Assembly: GCF_000971335.1 (NCBI RefSeq)
Contig: NZ_JZJL01000025.1
Coordinates: 1 to 64,000 of the forward strand
Source of the DNA: Chromobacterium vaccinii
GTDB taxonomy: Bacteria; Pseudomonadota; Gammaproteobacteria; Burkholderiales; Chromobacteriaceae
DNA length: 64,000 bases
Direction: 5' to 3'
The notes beneath the pieces are model-generated. The model was given only the letters and a program-made list of their open reading frames with translations, was not told the DNA's origin and made no database searches. How positions within the stretch are numbered: position 1 is the first letter of the stretch; every line of letters starts with the position of its first letter. The translations under genes were made by a program, and so were the position numbers. Shown here in pieces: positions 15,801 to 26,867 of the stretch.

Positions 15801-17861
15801 TTACTCCGCCAGCAGCGAAATATCGGCCACGCGGTTGAACAGCGCGGCCAGGCTGGCCAGCAGCGCTACGCGGTTGGCGCGCACCTTGGCGTCCTCGGCC
15901 ATCACCATCACGCCGTCGAAGAACGCGTCCACCGGCGCCTTCAGGCTGGCCAGCTGCGACAGCGCCCCGGCGAAGTCGTGGGCGGCGAACTTGGCCTCCA
16001 CCGCCGGCGCCAGCTCCCGCACCGCGGCGTACAAGGCCTGTTCGGCGGCTTCCTGCAGCAACGCGGCGTCCACCGCGCCGATTTCGCCCTCGGCCTTCTT
16101 CAGGATGTTGTTGACGCGCTTGTTGGCGGCGGCCAGCGCGGCGGCTTCCGGCAGCGACTTGAACGCGGCCACGGCGGCCAGCACCGCGCGCACTTCGTTC
16201 AGGCGGCTGGGCGAGAGCGCCAGCACGGCGTCGATCTCGTCGCCCTTGTAATCGGCGGCCAGGAAGTTCTTCAGGCGATCCATCATGAAGCCGAACACTT
16301 CCTCGGCGACGTTGGCGGACAGCTTGCCGGCGGGGAAGGCCTCGACGACGACCGCCAGCAGGCGCTTCAGGTCCAGATCGGCTTCCAGCGCCATCCGCAC
16401 CACGCCCAGCGCGGCGCGGCGCAGCGCGAACGGGTCCTTGTCGCCGGTCGGGATCAGGCCGATGCCCCAGATGCCGACGATGGCTTCCAGCTTGTCGGCC
16501 AGCGCCGCCGCGGTGGCGATCTTGCCTTCCGGCAACGTGTCGCCGGCGAAGCGCGGGTGGTAATGGCCCTCGATGGCGGCGGCCACTTCGGCGTGCTCGC
16601 CGTCGTGATGGGCGTAGTACATGCCCATGATGCCCTGCAGTTCCGGGAACTCGCCGACCATGTCGGTCACCAGGTCTGCCTTGGCCAGATACGCGGCGCG
16701 GGCGGCCAGCGCGGCGTCGGCGCCCAGCTCATGGGCGATGGCGCCGGCGATGCTCTGCAGGCGCTCGACGCGCTCCAGCAGCGAGCCGATCTTGTTGTGG
16801 TAAACCACATTGGCCAGGCGCGGCAGGCGGCTGTCCAGGCGGTGCTTCTTGTCTTGCTCGAAGAAGAACTTGGCGTCGGACAGGCGGGCGCGCAGCACGC
16901 GCTCGTTGCCGCCGACGACGAAGGACGGATCCTGCGGATCGACGTTGGACACCAGCAGGAATCGGTTCATCAGCTTGCCGTTCTTGTCCAGCAGCGGGAA
17001 GTACTTCTGGTTCTGCTGCATGGTCAGGATCAGGCATTCCTGCGGCACTTGCAGGAACTCGGCCTCGAAGCCGGCCTCCAGCACCACCGGCCACTCCACC
17101 AGCGCGGTCACTTCGTCGAACAGCTCATCCGGCGCGGCGATGGTGGCGCCGAGCTTGGCGGCGGCCTCGGCCAGCTTGTGGCGGATCAGCTCGCGGCGCG
17201 CGTCGAAGCTGGCGATCACCTTGCCCTGCTCGTGCATCGCGCGGGCGTAGCCATCGGCGTTGGCGATGGCTACGTCGCCCTGCGACAGGAAGCGGTGGCC
17301 GCGGGTGGCGCTGCCGCTCTTCAGGCCCAGCACCTCGCCTTCAATCACCTTGTCGCCGTGCAGCATGATCAGGCCGTGCACCGGACGGACGAACTGCACG
17401 TCGGAATCGCCCCAGCGCATCAGTTTGGGCACCGGCAGCTTCTTCAGCGCCAGCGACACCACGTCGGCCAGCTGCGCGGACAGCGCCTCGCCCGGCTTGG
17501 TGCTGGAATAGGCGTAGACATCCTGCTTGCCGTTTCTGACGATGGAGAGTTCGGACACGCCCACGCCGCAGGAGCGGGCGAAGCCGGCCAAGGCCGGCGT
17601 CGGCTGACCGTCCTTCATGCCGGCGGCGGCGGCCGGGCCCTGGCGGGTGATGCGTTGTTCCGGCTGCACGGCGAGCACGCCGGACAGCTGCACCGCCAGG
17701 CGGCGCGGCGACGCGTACACCACCGCCTCGGCGTCGGCGGCGGCGAACTGCATCTTCTTCAGTTCTTCGGCGATGGTCTGGGCGAAACTGGCGGCCAGAC
17801 GCGGCAGGGCCTTGGGCGGCAGCTCCTCGGTCAGGAGTTCGATCAACAGGGTCGCGTTCAT
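15801..17861 (-). CDS. glyS: Glycine--tRNA ligase, beta subunit
   Basis: The beta subunit of the two-subunit (alpha2beta2) bacterial glycyl-tRNA synthetase, which binds tRNA-Gly. At 686 residues it matches E. coli GlyS (689). The N-terminus LLIELLTEELPPKAL, the RITRQGPAAAAGMKDGQPTPALAGFARSCG region and the C-terminal anticodon-binding domain (FFDGVMVMAEDAKVRANRVALL) are all typical. The start is the ATG at 17859-17861, five codons inside the longest frame, because GAGAGA lies just before it. The partner glyQ is 0.5 kb upstream, separated by a small secreted-protein gene, which is not the usual direct glyQ-glyS order. Confidence 0.97.
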   Translation of the reverse strand: MNATLLIELLTEELPPKALPRLAASFAQTIAEELKKMQFAAADAEAVVYASPRRLAVQLSGVLAVQPEQRITRQGPAAAAGMKDGQPTPALAGFARSCGVGVSELSIVRNGKQDVYAYSSTKPGEALSAQLADVVSLALKKLPVPKLMRWGDSDVQFVRPVHGLIMLHGDKVIEGEVLGLKSGSATRGHRFLSQGDVAIANADGYARAMHEQGKVIASFDARRELIRHKLAEAAAKLGATIAAPDELFDEVTALVEWPVVLEAGFEAEFLQVPQECLILTMQQNQKYFPLLDKNGKLMNRFLLVSNVDPQDPSFVVGGNERVLRARLSDAKFFFEQDKKHRLDSRLPRLANVVYHNKIGSLLERVERLQSIAGAIAHELGADAALAARAAYLAKADLVTDMVGEFPELQGIMGMYYAHHDGEHAEVAAAIEGHYHPRFAGDTLPEGKIATAAALADKLEAIVGIWGIGLIPTGDKDPFALRRAALGVVRMALEADLDLKRLLAVVVEAFPAGKLSANVAEEVFGFMMDRLKNFLAADYKGDEIDAVLALSPSRLNEVRAVLAAVAAFKSLPEAAALAAANKRVNNILKKAEGEIGAVDAALLQEAAEQALYAAVRELAPAVEAKFAAHDFAGALSQLASLKAPVDAFFDGVMVMAEDAKVRANRVALLASLAALFNRVADISLLAE

Positions 17862-17876
17862 TCTCTCAAGCTTCAA

Positions 17877-18299
17877 TTATCGGGATGCGGATCCCGCCGC
17901 CTCGCAAATCACCTTCATCATGGCGTGGGCGACCGAATCCTCGTTCACCGGCTGCCACTTCCAGGCATAGCGCGGCACCGGGAACATGGTGGAAAACAGG
18001 TGCTTGTTGTTCTTGTCGAAATACTCGGAACCGACAAACACGTACTGGTACTGCTTGCAATCGGCGTAACCGGTGGTGCGGCGGATATAGAAGTTCAACC
18101 GGTACGACTTCTCGTAGCGTTGCTTGGCGAAGCGTTCCTGGTTGATGAAATGCACCAGCCCATCCTTGCCCAGCCACAGCGAGTTGCCGTCTATCGCCAG
18201 CTGCATCTGGCTGCCGTCCTGGTACACCACCCAGTCGGCGGCCGGCTGCGCCCAGGCCGGCAAAGCGAACAACAGCCAGAATGCGGCTTTGACTCTCAT
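17877..18299 (-). CDS. Small secreted protein between glyQ and glyS (surface-adhesin-E-like)
   Basis: A 140-residue exported protein. The signal peptide is MRVKAAFWLLFALPAWAQ, with cleavage near AWA or AQP. The mature part begins with a beta-rich DWVVYQDGSQMQLAIDGNSL and contains RTTGYADCKQYQYVFVGSEYFD and MMKVICEAA, giving two cysteines that could form one disulfide. This resembles the small proteins annotated as surface-adhesin E family, but I am not certain. The start is the ATG at 18297-18299 with an AGGGGG site five bases before it; a GTG two codons upstream is less likely. It ends 15 bases before glyS, so it is probably on the glyQS transcript. Its role there is unknown. Confidence 0.75.
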   Translation of the reverse strand: MRVKAAFWLLFALPAWAQPAADWVVYQDGSQMQLAIDGNSLWLGKDGLVHFINQERFAKQRYEKSYRLNFYIRRTTGYADCKQYQYVFVGSEYFDKNNKHLFSTMFPVPRYAWKWQPVNEDSVAHAMMKVICEAAGSASR

Positions 18300-18363
18300 A
18301 TCCACCCCCTGTCAGGCGCGACGACGATTGCCGCCGCCCCTAACAGCATAGACCTCCCTCCGC

Positions 18364-19254
18364 TCAGTCCTTGCGGCACATCGGAAAGCCCAGCGCCTCG
18401 CGGGCGTCGTAATACGCCTGCGCCACGCCGCGGGACAGATTGCGGATGCGGCCGATGTAGGCGGCGCGCTCGGTCACCGAGATGGAGCCGCGGGCGTCCA
18501 GCAGGTTGAAGGCATGTCCCGCCTTCAGGATCATCTCGTAGGCCGGCAGCGGCAGGCTGGCGTCCAGCAGCGTCTTGGCTTCGGCTTCGTAGTCGTTGAA
18601 CTGGCGGAAAAGCAGCTCGACATTGCTGTGCTCGAACGCGTACTTCGACTGCTCCACCTCGTTCTGGTAGAACACATTGCCGTAGGTGACCGGCTGGCCG
18701 TCCGGCAAGTGGGTCCAGATCAGATCGTAAACGTTCTCCACGCCCTGCAGATACATCGCCAGGCGTTCCAGACCATATGTGATCTCGCCCAGCACCGGTT
18801 TGCAATCCAGACCGCCCACTTGCTGGAAATAGGTGAACTGGGTCACTTCCATGCCGTTCAGCCACACTTCCCAACCCAGGCCCCAGGCGCCCAGCGTCGG
18901 GTTTTCCCAGTTGTCCTCGACGAAGCGAATGTCCTGCACCGTCGGGTCCAGGCCCAGCTCCCGCAGCGAGCCCAGGTACAGTTCCTGGATATTGGACGGC
19001 GACGGCTTCAGCACCACCTGGAACTGGTGGTGCTGGAACAGGCGGTTCGGGTTCTCGCCGTAGCGGCCGTCCTTCGGGCGGCGGCTGGGCTGGACGTAGG
19101 CGGCGTTCCAGGGTTCAGGCCCCAGCGCGCGCAGGAAGGTGGCGGTATGGGAGGTGCCCGCGCCCACTTCGGTGTCGTACGGTTGCAGCAGCGCGCAGCC
19201 CTGGCGGTTCCAGTAGTGCTGGAGCGTGAGGATGATTTCCTGGAAGGTAAGCAT
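18364..19254 (-). CDS. glyQ: Glycine--tRNA ligase, alpha subunit
   Basis: The catalytic alpha subunit that activates glycine with ATP. At 296 residues it is close to E. coli GlyQ (303). The sequence is highly conserved: [20 protein letters not shown] at the start, [44 protein letters not shown], and [13 protein letters not shown]. The start was placed at the ATG at 19252-19254, which begins the conserved N-terminus; a frame ten codons longer adds no family sequence. It lies 56 bases from hemG on the same strand. The gene after it is a small secreted protein, then glyS. Confidence 0.97.
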   Translation of the reverse strand: MLTFQEIILTLQHYWNRQGCALLQPYDTEVGAGTSHTATFLRALGPEPWNAAYVQPSRRPKDGRYGENPNRLFQHHQFQVVLKPSPSNIQELYLGSLRELGLDPTVQDIRFVEDNWENPTLGAWGLGWEVWLNGMEVTQFTYFQQVGGLDCKPVLGEITYGLERLAMYLQGVENVYDLIWTHLPDGQPVTYGNVFYQNEVEQSKYAFEHSNVELLFRQFNDYEAEAKTLLDASLPLPAYEMILKAGHAFNLLDARGSISVTERAAYIGRIRNLSRGVAQAYYDAREALGFPMCRKD

Positions 19255-19310
19255 AGAGGTGGTGTTGGAAAATTGAAGAAACAAGGGTCGATTCTACCCC
19301 CTGCGGCCGC

Positions 19311-20618
19311 TCACGCAAAGCCGGACGCCCTCTCCGCCAATTGCTTCGCCAGCCTTCGCCCTTTTCCCAGGCAATCCGGCAGGGAGGCGCCGTCCAGCCA
19401 GTTGGCGCACAGATGCAGCCCCCTGCCGCTCCACGGCGCCGCCGCGCCGCGCAGCCTGCGCTGCAAGCCGGTGCCCTGCGGCAGCGCCTGCGGCCAGCGG
19501 GCCAGGTATTGCGCCAGCGGCTTGCCGCGCATGCCGAACAGCCTCTCCAGCTCGGCGTTGAGTCCATTCAACAATGCGGCGTCGCTGCTCTCCAGCGATT
19601 CCGGATGCCTGCGGCCGCCGATAAAGCTGGTCACCAGCCGGGTGCCCGCCGGACAAACGTGAGGGTAGATATTGCTGACGGTCAGGTGGCCCAGCGTCAG
19701 CGCCCCCTCCCCGCTCGGATGCAGCGCGCCGTAGCCGGGCAGCGGCCGGTCCATCGCCTCGCCGTCCAGCAAGGTGGACACCACCGCCAGCGGCGCGTAC
19801 GGGATGCGCCGGCAAATATCGGCCATCTCCGGCGCCAGCGGATGCAGCAGCTCGGCCGCGGCGTCGGCCGGCAGGGCCAGCACCACTCGCTCGGCCCGCG
19901 TCCACCCCTCGCGGGTTCGCAGCCGCCAGCCCTCGCCGTCGCGGCGCAGCGCGGTCACCGGCGAGTCCAGCCTCACGTCCAGGTCTCGCGCCAGCCGCTG
20001 CGGCAACTGCTGCAGCCCGCCTTGCAGCGTGCACATCCGGGCGCGCGCGGTCCTTTGCCGCCACAGTCCCCGCCACAAAGGCAGCGGCTGCGCCGCCGCC
20101 CGCGCCAGCCTCGGCAGCGTCTCATCCAGAGCCAACTCTTCCGGATCGCCGGCGAACACGCCGCCGGCCAGCGGGTCCAGCAGCTTGTCCAGCACCTCCT
20201 GTCCGAAGCGGCGGCGGCAGAACTCGGCCAGACTGGCCTCGGCCTCCTTGGGACTGCCCGGCCGCAGCAGGCCGCGCAGCAAGGCCCACTTGGCCGGCCA
20301 GCTCAAAAAGCTCCCAGCCAGCAACTGCCAAGGCCCGGATGGCAGCGGCCGGTATCGCCCGCTCCGCAGCACATGCCGCAAGCCGCTGCCCTGCTCCGGC
20401 CACAGCGGAGACAGGCCCAACTCGGCCAGCCACTGCTGAAGCTCCTCGTCCAATAACAGCATATTGGGCCCCTGTTCGCACAAAGCGTCAGCCGCCAAGG
20501 TGCTCACCTTGCCGCCGACGCGCTCCGCCGCCTCGAATACCCGTACCGCCACGCCCTGCCGTTGCAGCCACCAGGCACAGGACAGCCCTGAAACGCCCGC
20601 GCCGATTATCGCGATCAT
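19311..20618 (-). CDS. hemG: Protoporphyrinogen oxidase, FAD-dependent (HemY type)
   Basis: This enzyme oxidises protoporphyrinogen IX to protoporphyrin IX, the next-to-last step of heme synthesis, using FAD and oxygen. The 435-residue protein starts MIAIIGAGVSGLSCAWWLQRQGV, the dinucleotide-binding fold, with FEAAERVGGKVST after it. The middle matches the family: LDKLLDPLAGGVFAGDPEEL, and the end has a second FAD contact, GLHLCANWLDGASLPDC. Two adjacent ATGs (20616-20618 and 20619-20621) follow a GGAG site; the inner one has the better spacing. hemB is in the same window but in another unit. It is divergent from the chemotaxis receptor gene. Confidence 0.9.
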   Translation of the reverse strand: MIAIIGAGVSGLSCAWWLQRQGVAVRVFEAAERVGGKVSTLAADALCEQGPNMLLLDEELQQWLAELGLSPLWPEQGSGLRHVLRSGRYRPLPSGPWQLLAGSFLSWPAKWALLRGLLRPGSPKEAEASLAEFCRRRFGQEVLDKLLDPLAGGVFAGDPEELALDETLPRLARAAAQPLPLWRGLWRQRTARARMCTLQGGLQQLPQRLARDLDVRLDSPVTALRRDGEGWRLRTREGWTRAERVVLALPADAAAELLHPLAPEMADICRRIPYAPLAVVSTLLDGEAMDRPLPGYGALHPSGEGALTLGHLTVSNIYPHVCPAGTRLVTSFIGGRRHPESLESSDAALLNGLNAELERLFGMRGKPLAQYLARWPQALPQGTGLQRRLRGAAAPWSGRGLHLCANWLDGASLPDCLGKGRRLAKQLAERASGFA

Positions 20619-20768
20619 CATCGTCTCCAAAAAACCCGTTCAAGCACGATTATCCCTGCCCCCGCCCCGCCCTCATTGACTGCGGTCAACAGCGGCCGGC
20701 ATCGCGCGGGAACGCGAAGACTCCGTCGCGGCGGGCTATACCGATAGCAACCAGCCCGATGCGAAGAA

Positions 20769-22307
20769 ATGCCGATGCGACAAGCTCTCAGCATGAAAAC
20801 CAGGCTCTGGCTCCTGGCCCTGATCAACCTGACGGTCCTGCTTCTGCTGTCCCTATCCTGCCTGGGCCAGCTGCGCGACATGGCGGAAAACACCCGGCGG
20901 GAACTGGAGCAGGTCAGCCGCGGCAGCCGGATCAACCACGCGATGCAGCTGGCCAATCTGCACTTCAAGGTGCAGGTGCAGGACTGGAAGGACGTGCTGC
21001 TGCGCGGCAACAATCCGGCCGACTACCAGCGCTACCTAGCCGCCTTCGAAGCCGAGCGCGCCATCGTCGAGCAAACGCTGGCCCAGGCCTCCGCCGCGCA
21101 GCGCGACGACGGCGAGTCCAGCGCGGCGGTAGACGCGGTGCGCGACGAACATCTCCGGCTGACCGTCCGCTACCGCGCGGCGCTGGCAGCCTTCCGCCAG
21201 GAAGACCCGCTCTCCGGGCAAGCCGTCGACAAGCTGGTGCGCGGCATGGACCGCGCGATGACCGATAAGCTGCTGCGACAGAGCGCCCAGGTCCAGGACG
21301 GATTCGAGAAGATGCTGGCCGATCGGATCGCGGAAGCCGACCGCGGCTACCGCCAGACCCTGAACCTGTTCATCGCGGTCGCCGCCCTCAGCCTGCTGGT
21401 CCTGGCCGGCTCCATCGGCCACATCGGCCGGGGCCTGTTCCGCCAGGTGGGCGGCGAGCCGGCAGCGGTGGCCGAGATCGCCCGCAGGGTGGCCGGCGGC
21501 GACCTGACGGCAAGGCCGGCGCTGCGCGACGGCGACGATCGCAGCGTGCTGGCGGCGATGCAGCACATGGTGAACCGGCTGACCGGGGTGATCGAGCAAT
21601 TGCGGCTCGACGCCGAGCAATTGAACGCCACCTCGTCCGAGGTCGCGGCTTCGGCGCAGGCGCTGAGCCAGAACGCGTCGCTGCAGGCCGCCAGCCTGGA
21701 AGAGACCAGCGCCTCGGTGGAAGAGATCGCGGCCACTGTGACCCAGAACTCCGAAAGCGCCCGCCTCACCGACACCATGGCCCGCCAGGCGGCGCAAAGC
21801 GCCGGCGGCGGCGGCGAGGCCGTGACCCGCACCGTGGCGGCGATACGCGACATTTCCAACCGGATAGACGTGATAGACGACATCGCCTATCAGACCAATC
21901 TGCTGGCGCTGAACGCCGCCGTCGAGGCCGCCCACGCCGGCAGCCAGGGCAAAGGCTTCACCGTGGTGGCCGCCCAGGTGCGCAAATTGGCCGAACACAG
22001 CCAGACGGCGGCGCGGGAAATCGGCTCGCTGGCCGGCTGCAGCGTGGACATGGCGGAACAGGCGGGCGCGGCGCTGGACGAAATGCTGCCCGCCATCCGC
22101 AAAACCGCCAGCCTGGTGCAGGAGATCGCGCTGGCCTCGCATGAACAGAGCGAAGGCCTGCAGCAGATCAACGCCGCGGTCAACCACCTGTCGCTGGCCA
22201 CCCAGCTGAACGCCTCCACCTCCGAGCAGTTGTCCGCCGCCTCCGACCAGTTGAACACGCAGGCGGAACACCTGCGGCGGATGATCGCCTATTTCAAAAC
22301 CGCCTGA
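20769..22307 (+). CDS. Methyl-accepting chemotaxis protein
   Basis: A 512-residue membrane chemoreceptor. The first hydrophobic segment is at about residues 12-32 ([18 protein letters not shown]). A periplasmic domain of about 165 residues, rich in helices, fits a four-helix-bundle sensor. The second membrane segment, [20 protein letters not shown], is at about 198-217. A HAMP domain follows ([20 protein letters not shown]), then the signalling domain with the conserved hairpin tip [23 protein letters not shown], which contacts CheA and CheW. The C-terminus has no NWETF-like tether for methylation enzymes. The ATG at 20769 was chosen, with another at 20775; the ribosome site (GAAGA) is weak. 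Ligand unknown. Confidence 0.92.
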   Translation: MPMRQALSMKTRLWLLALINLTVLLLLSLSCLGQLRDMAENTRRELEQVSRGSRINHAMQLANLHFKVQVQDWKDVLLRGNNPADYQRYLAAFEAERAIVEQTLAQASAAQRDDGESSAAVDAVRDEHLRLTVRYRAALAAFRQEDPLSGQAVDKLVRGMDRAMTDKLLRQSAQVQDGFEKMLADRIAEADRGYRQTLNLFIAVAALSLLVLAGSIGHIGRGLFRQVGGEPAAVAEIARRVAGGDLTARPALRDGDDRSVLAAMQHMVNRLTGVIEQLRLDAEQLNATSSEVAASAQALSQNASLQAASLEETSASVEEIAATVTQNSESARLTDTMARQAAQSAGGGGEAVTRTVAAIRDISNRIDVIDDIAYQTNLLALNAAVEAAHAGSQGKGFTVVAAQVRKLAEHSQTAAREIGSLAGCSVDMAEQAGAALDEMLPAIRKTASLVQEIALASHEQSEGLQQINAAVNHLSLATQLNASTSEQLSAASDQLNTQAEHLRRMIAYFKTA

Positions 22308-22315
22308 GCGGGCAT

Positions 22316-22343
22316 GAAAAAGCGGCTCCTCTCGGAGCCGCTT
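22316..22343 (-). terminator. Terminator after tdh
   Basis: A ten-base stem, 22320-22329 with 22334-22343 and a four-base loop. On the minus strand it is followed by TTTTCATG. It lies 26 bases after the tdh stop. It may also slow plus-strand transcription from the receptor gene, where only two T follow the stem. Confidence 0.75.
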
Positions 22344-22369
22344 CGCATGCGGTCGAACCGGGACGACGC

Positions 22370-23395
22370 TCAGCGCCAGTCCAGGATCACCTTGCCGCTT
22401 TGGCCGGACAGCATGGCGGCGAAGCCCTGCTCGAACTCGTCCACCTTGAAGTGGTGGGTGATGATGGGGCTGATGTCCAGACCGGACTGGATCAGCGCCA
22501 CCATCTTGTACCAGGTCTCGAACATCTCGCGGCCGTAGATGCCCTTGATTTCCAGGCCCTTGAAGATCACCTGGTTCCAGTCGATCGCGGTGTTGGACGG
22601 CGGAATGCCCAGCAGCGCCACCTTGCCGCCGTGGTTCATCGTTTCCAGCATCTGGCGGAAAGCCTGCGGATTGCCGGACATTTCCAGGCCCACGTCGAAG
22701 CCTTCGGTCATGTGCAGCTCCTGCATCACCGCCTTCAGGTCTTCGCGGGCGACGTTGACGGCGCGGGTGGCGCCCATCTTCTTCGCCAGATCCAGCCGGT
22801 AGTCGTTGACGTCGGTGATCACCACGTGTCGCGCGCCGACATGCTTGGCGATGGCCACCGCCATGATGCCGATCGGACCGGCGCCGGTGATCAGCACGTC
22901 CTCACCCACCAGGTTGAAGCTCAGCGCGGTGTGCACGGCGTTGCCGAACGGGTCGAAGATGGAGGCCAGGTCGTCGGAGACGTCATCCGGAATCGGGAAG
23001 GCGTTGAAGGCCGGAATCACCAGATACTCGGCGAACGCGCCTTCGCGGTTGACGCCCACGCCGGTGGTATTGCGGCATAGGTGGCGGCGGCCGGCCCGGC
23101 AGTTGCGGCAGTAACCGCAAGTGATGTGGCCTTCGCCGGACACGCGCTGGCCGATCTTGAACCCCTGCACTTCCGAACCCATGCCGGCGACGACGCCGAC
23201 GTATTCATGGCCGACGTGCATCGGCACCGGGATGGTCTTCTGCGACCATTCGTCCCAGTTCCAGATATGGATGTCGGTGCCGCAGATCGCGGTCTTGACG
23301 ATCTTGATCAACAGATCGTTGTGGCCGACTTCCGGCTGCGGAACGTCGGTCATTTCCAGGCCGGGAGCGGCCTTCAGCTTGGCAAGCGCCTTCAT
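22370..23395 (-). CDS. tdh: L-threonine 3-dehydrogenase
   Basis: Tdh oxidises L-threonine with NAD to 2-amino-3-ketobutyrate, which Kbl (the gene before it) cleaves with CoA to glycine and acetyl-CoA. The 341-residue length equals E. coli Tdh. It is a medium-chain zinc dehydrogenase: catalytic-zinc ligand in [25 protein letters not shown], a structural-zinc cluster in [20 protein letters not shown], and a NAD fold with [19 protein letters not shown]. It forms an operon with kbl (56-base gap) and ends at a clear terminator. Confidence 0.97.
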   Translation of the reverse strand: MKALAKLKAAPGLEMTDVPQPEVGHNDLLIKIVKTAICGTDIHIWNWDEWSQKTIPVPMHVGHEYVGVVAGMGSEVQGFKIGQRVSGEGHITCGYCRNCRAGRRHLCRNTTGVGVNREGAFAEYLVIPAFNAFPIPDDVSDDLASIFDPFGNAVHTALSFNLVGEDVLITGAGPIGIMAVAIAKHVGARHVVITDVNDYRLDLAKKMGATRAVNVAREDLKAVMQELHMTEGFDVGLEMSGNPQAFRQMLETMNHGGKVALLGIPPSNTAIDWNQVIFKGLEIKGIYGREMFETWYKMVALIQSGLDISPIITHHFKVDEFEQGFAAMLSGQSGKVILDWR

Positions 23396-23451
23396 GTCTC
23401 TATCCTTGGGCGCGCGGGCATTCGATCCGCGCCGCCTGTCATGCGGTCAAA

Positions 23452-24651
23452 TCAGATTACACCCAGCTCGCGGCCGACCTTGGTGAACGCGGCCACCGCC
23501 TTCAGCACCTGCTCTTCGCTGTGCGCGGCAGACATCTGGGTGCGGATGCGGGCCTTGCCCTTGGGCACCACCGGGTAGGAGAAGCCGATCACGTACACGC
23601 CTTCGGCCAGCAGCTTGGCGGATACTTCGCCGGCCAGACGGGCATCGCCCAGCATCACCGGGATGATCGGGTGCTCGCCCGGCACCAGGGTGAAGCCGGC
23701 GGCGGACATTTCCTTGCGGAACAGCTCGGCGTTGCGGCGCACCTTGGCGCGCAGCTCCGCGCCTTCGCCGCTCTTCAGGATGTTCAGCACTTCCACGCTG
23801 GCGGCGGCGATGGCCGGGGCCAGCGTGTTGGAGAACAGATAGGGGCGCGAGCGCTGGCGCAACAGGTCGACGATGGGCTTGTGCGCGGCGACGTAGCCGC
23901 CGGACGCCCCGCCCAGCGCCTTGCCCAGCGTGCCGGTGTAGATGTCGACGCGGTCGGACACGCCACAGTATTCCGGGGTGCCGGCGCCGGTTTCGCCGAT
24001 GAAGCCGACCGCGTGCGAATCGTCCACCATCACCAGCGCGTCATGGCGCTCGGCCAGATCGCAAATGCCCTTCAGGTCGGCGATGATGCCGTCCATCGAA
24101 AACACGCCGTCGGTGACGATCAGCTTGAAGCGGGCGCCGGCCGCTTCGGCGGCGGCCAGTTGCGCCTCCAGATCGGCCATGTCGTTGTTCTTGTAGCGGA
24201 AGCGCTTGGCCTTGGACAGGCGCACGCCGTCGATGATGGACGCGTGGTTCAGCTCGTCCGAGATCACCGCGTCCTCTTCGGTCAGCAGGGTTTCGAACAC
24301 GCCGCCGTTGGCGTCGAAACAGCTGGAATACAGGATGGTTTCGTCGGTGCCGAGGAAATCGGAGATCGACTTTTCCAGTTGCTTGTGGATGGACTGGGTG
24401 CCGCAGATGAAACGCACCGACGCGCAGCCGTAGCCGTATTGGTCCATGCCGGCCTTGGCCGCCAGCACCAGCCGCTTGTCGTCGGCCAGGCCCAGGTAGT
24501 TGTTGGCGCAGAAGTTCAGCACATGCTCGCCGCCGGCCAGCGCGATATCGGAGCTTTGCGGCGTGGCGATCACGCGTTCCGGCTTCTCGAAGCCGTCGGC
24601 CTTGATCTGGGCCAGCGTCGCCTGCAGGTGGGCAAGATAAGTGTGATTCAT
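23452..24651 (-). CDS. kbl: Glycine C-acetyltransferase (2-amino-3-ketobutyrate CoA ligase)
   Basis: Kbl is a PLP enzyme that splits 2-amino-3-ketobutyrate with CoA to glycine and acetyl-CoA, completing threonine breakdown begun by Tdh. At 399 residues it matches E. coli Kbl (398). Landmarks: [16 protein letters not shown] near the N-terminus, the [17 protein letters not shown] region binding PLP, and [15 protein letters not shown] with the Schiff-base lysine. An AAAGGAC ribosome site precedes the ATG at 24649-24651. The leader upstream contains two strong hairpins, listed separately. kbl and tdh form one operon. Confidence 0.97.
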   Translation of the reverse strand: MNHTYLAHLQATLAQIKADGFEKPERVIATPQSSDIALAGGEHVLNFCANNYLGLADDKRLVLAAKAGMDQYGYGCASVRFICGTQSIHKQLEKSISDFLGTDETILYSSCFDANGGVFETLLTEEDAVISDELNHASIIDGVRLSKAKRFRYKNNDMADLEAQLAAAEAAGARFKLIVTDGVFSMDGIIADLKGICDLAERHDALVMVDDSHAVGFIGETGAGTPEYCGVSDRVDIYTGTLGKALGGASGGYVAAHKPIVDLLRQRSRPYLFSNTLAPAIAAASVEVLNILKSGEGAELRAKVRRNAELFRKEMSAAGFTLVPGEHPIIPVMLGDARLAGEVSAKLLAEGVYVIGFSYPVVPKGKARIRTQMSAAHSEEQVLKAVAAFTKVGRELGVI

Positions 24652-24666
24652 GGCAGTCCTTTGGAT

Positions 24667-24696
24667 TGGCCGGACGCGGGAATCGAACCCGCGTCC
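24667..24696 (-). other. tRNA T-arm-like hairpin in the kbl leader
   Basis: On the minus strand a nine-base perfect stem (24672-24680 with 24688-24696) closes a seven-base loop reading TTCGATT, so the tip matches the tRNA/tmRNA T-arm consensus GTTCRANNC, and the strand ends in CCA at 24667-24669. Only six bases separate the inner five-pair stem from CCA, not the eight of a normal tRNA, and no matching acceptor 5' strand was found upstream. It is therefore not a working tRNA. It may be a fragment of one, or an independent RNA structure. Confidence 0.55.
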
Positions 24697-24704
24697 GCAG
24701 GCAC

Positions 24705-24730
24705 CGCGCGCCGCTCTTGGCGGCTGCGCG
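24705..24730 (-). other. Strong hairpin in the kbl leader
   Basis: Ten base pairs with one bulge (24705-24714 with 24720-24730, five-base loop), just upstream of the T-arm-like hairpin. There is no T run on the minus strand. Confidence 0.55.
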
Positions 24731-24744
24731 CCGAAACTGTCGCC

Positions 24745-24750
24745 ATTCTA
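24745..24750 (-). promoter_or_regulatory. Candidate -10 hexamer for kbl-tdh
   Basis: TAGAAT on the minus strand, placed so that a transcript would begin just before the two leader hairpins. No good -35 was found at 16-18 bases, so this is tentative. Confidence 0.3.
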
Positions 24751-24783
24751 GCCCAGCCGCATGCGCGCTAGCAGTGACAGTTA

Positions 24784-24984
24784 TCAGTGTTTTGGCGGCT
24801 CTCTGTCACCGTCATGCAACTTTTCCGGAACATCGTCCTCCTCGTCCCAGCCCAGCGGCTTGACGCCAGGCGGCAGCTTGACCGGCGGCTCGCGCCTGGC
24901 CAGCCGGGCCAGCGTGCCAATCACGAGAATGGCCGGCGCGGCGATCACCGCCAGCCAGAACCAGGTGGAGTGCAGCACATCCAT
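24784..24984 (-). CDS. Small single-span membrane protein (DUF2897-like)
   Basis: A 66-residue protein with one membrane segment at about residues 9-27 (FWLAVIAAPAILVIGTLARL), then a short basic stretch and an acidic tail with PLGWDEEDDVPEK. This plan, an N-terminal helix plus an acidic W-(D/E) cluster near the end, resembles the DUF2897 group of small proteobacterial membrane proteins; the match is tentative. The ATG has a TAAGGGC ribosome site at good spacing. It lies between hemB and kbl on the same strand, 72 bases after the hemB stop and past a weak terminator. Function unknown. Confidence 0.6.
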   Translation of the reverse strand: MDVLHSTWFWLAVIAAPAILVIGTLARLARREPPVKLPPGVKPLGWDEEDDVPEKLHDGDREPPKH

Positions 24985-25000
24985 ATATTGCCCTTAGATA

Positions 25001-25036
25001 GACAAACACCCCTCGCCGCTGTCTTGGCAAGGGGTG
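25001..25036 (-). terminator. Probable terminator after hemB
   Basis: A stem with one mismatch (25007-25017 with 25026-25036), followed on the minus strand by TTTGTC. It starts 20 bases after the hemB stop. Confidence 0.55.
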
Positions 25037-25056
25037 CGGCTCATCCATTCATGATA

Positions 25057-26867
<1,811 letters not shown>

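Noticed and set aside
15978-18509. An 843-codon plus-strand frame opposite glyS and glyQ
   Set aside because: It is antisense to highly conserved synthetase genes, with no family features or ribosome site.
24667-24752. A complete tRNA gene before kbl
   Set aside because: Only the T-arm and CCA fit. The number of bases between T-stem and CCA is wrong, and no acceptor 5' strand, D-arm or anticodon arm could be drawn.
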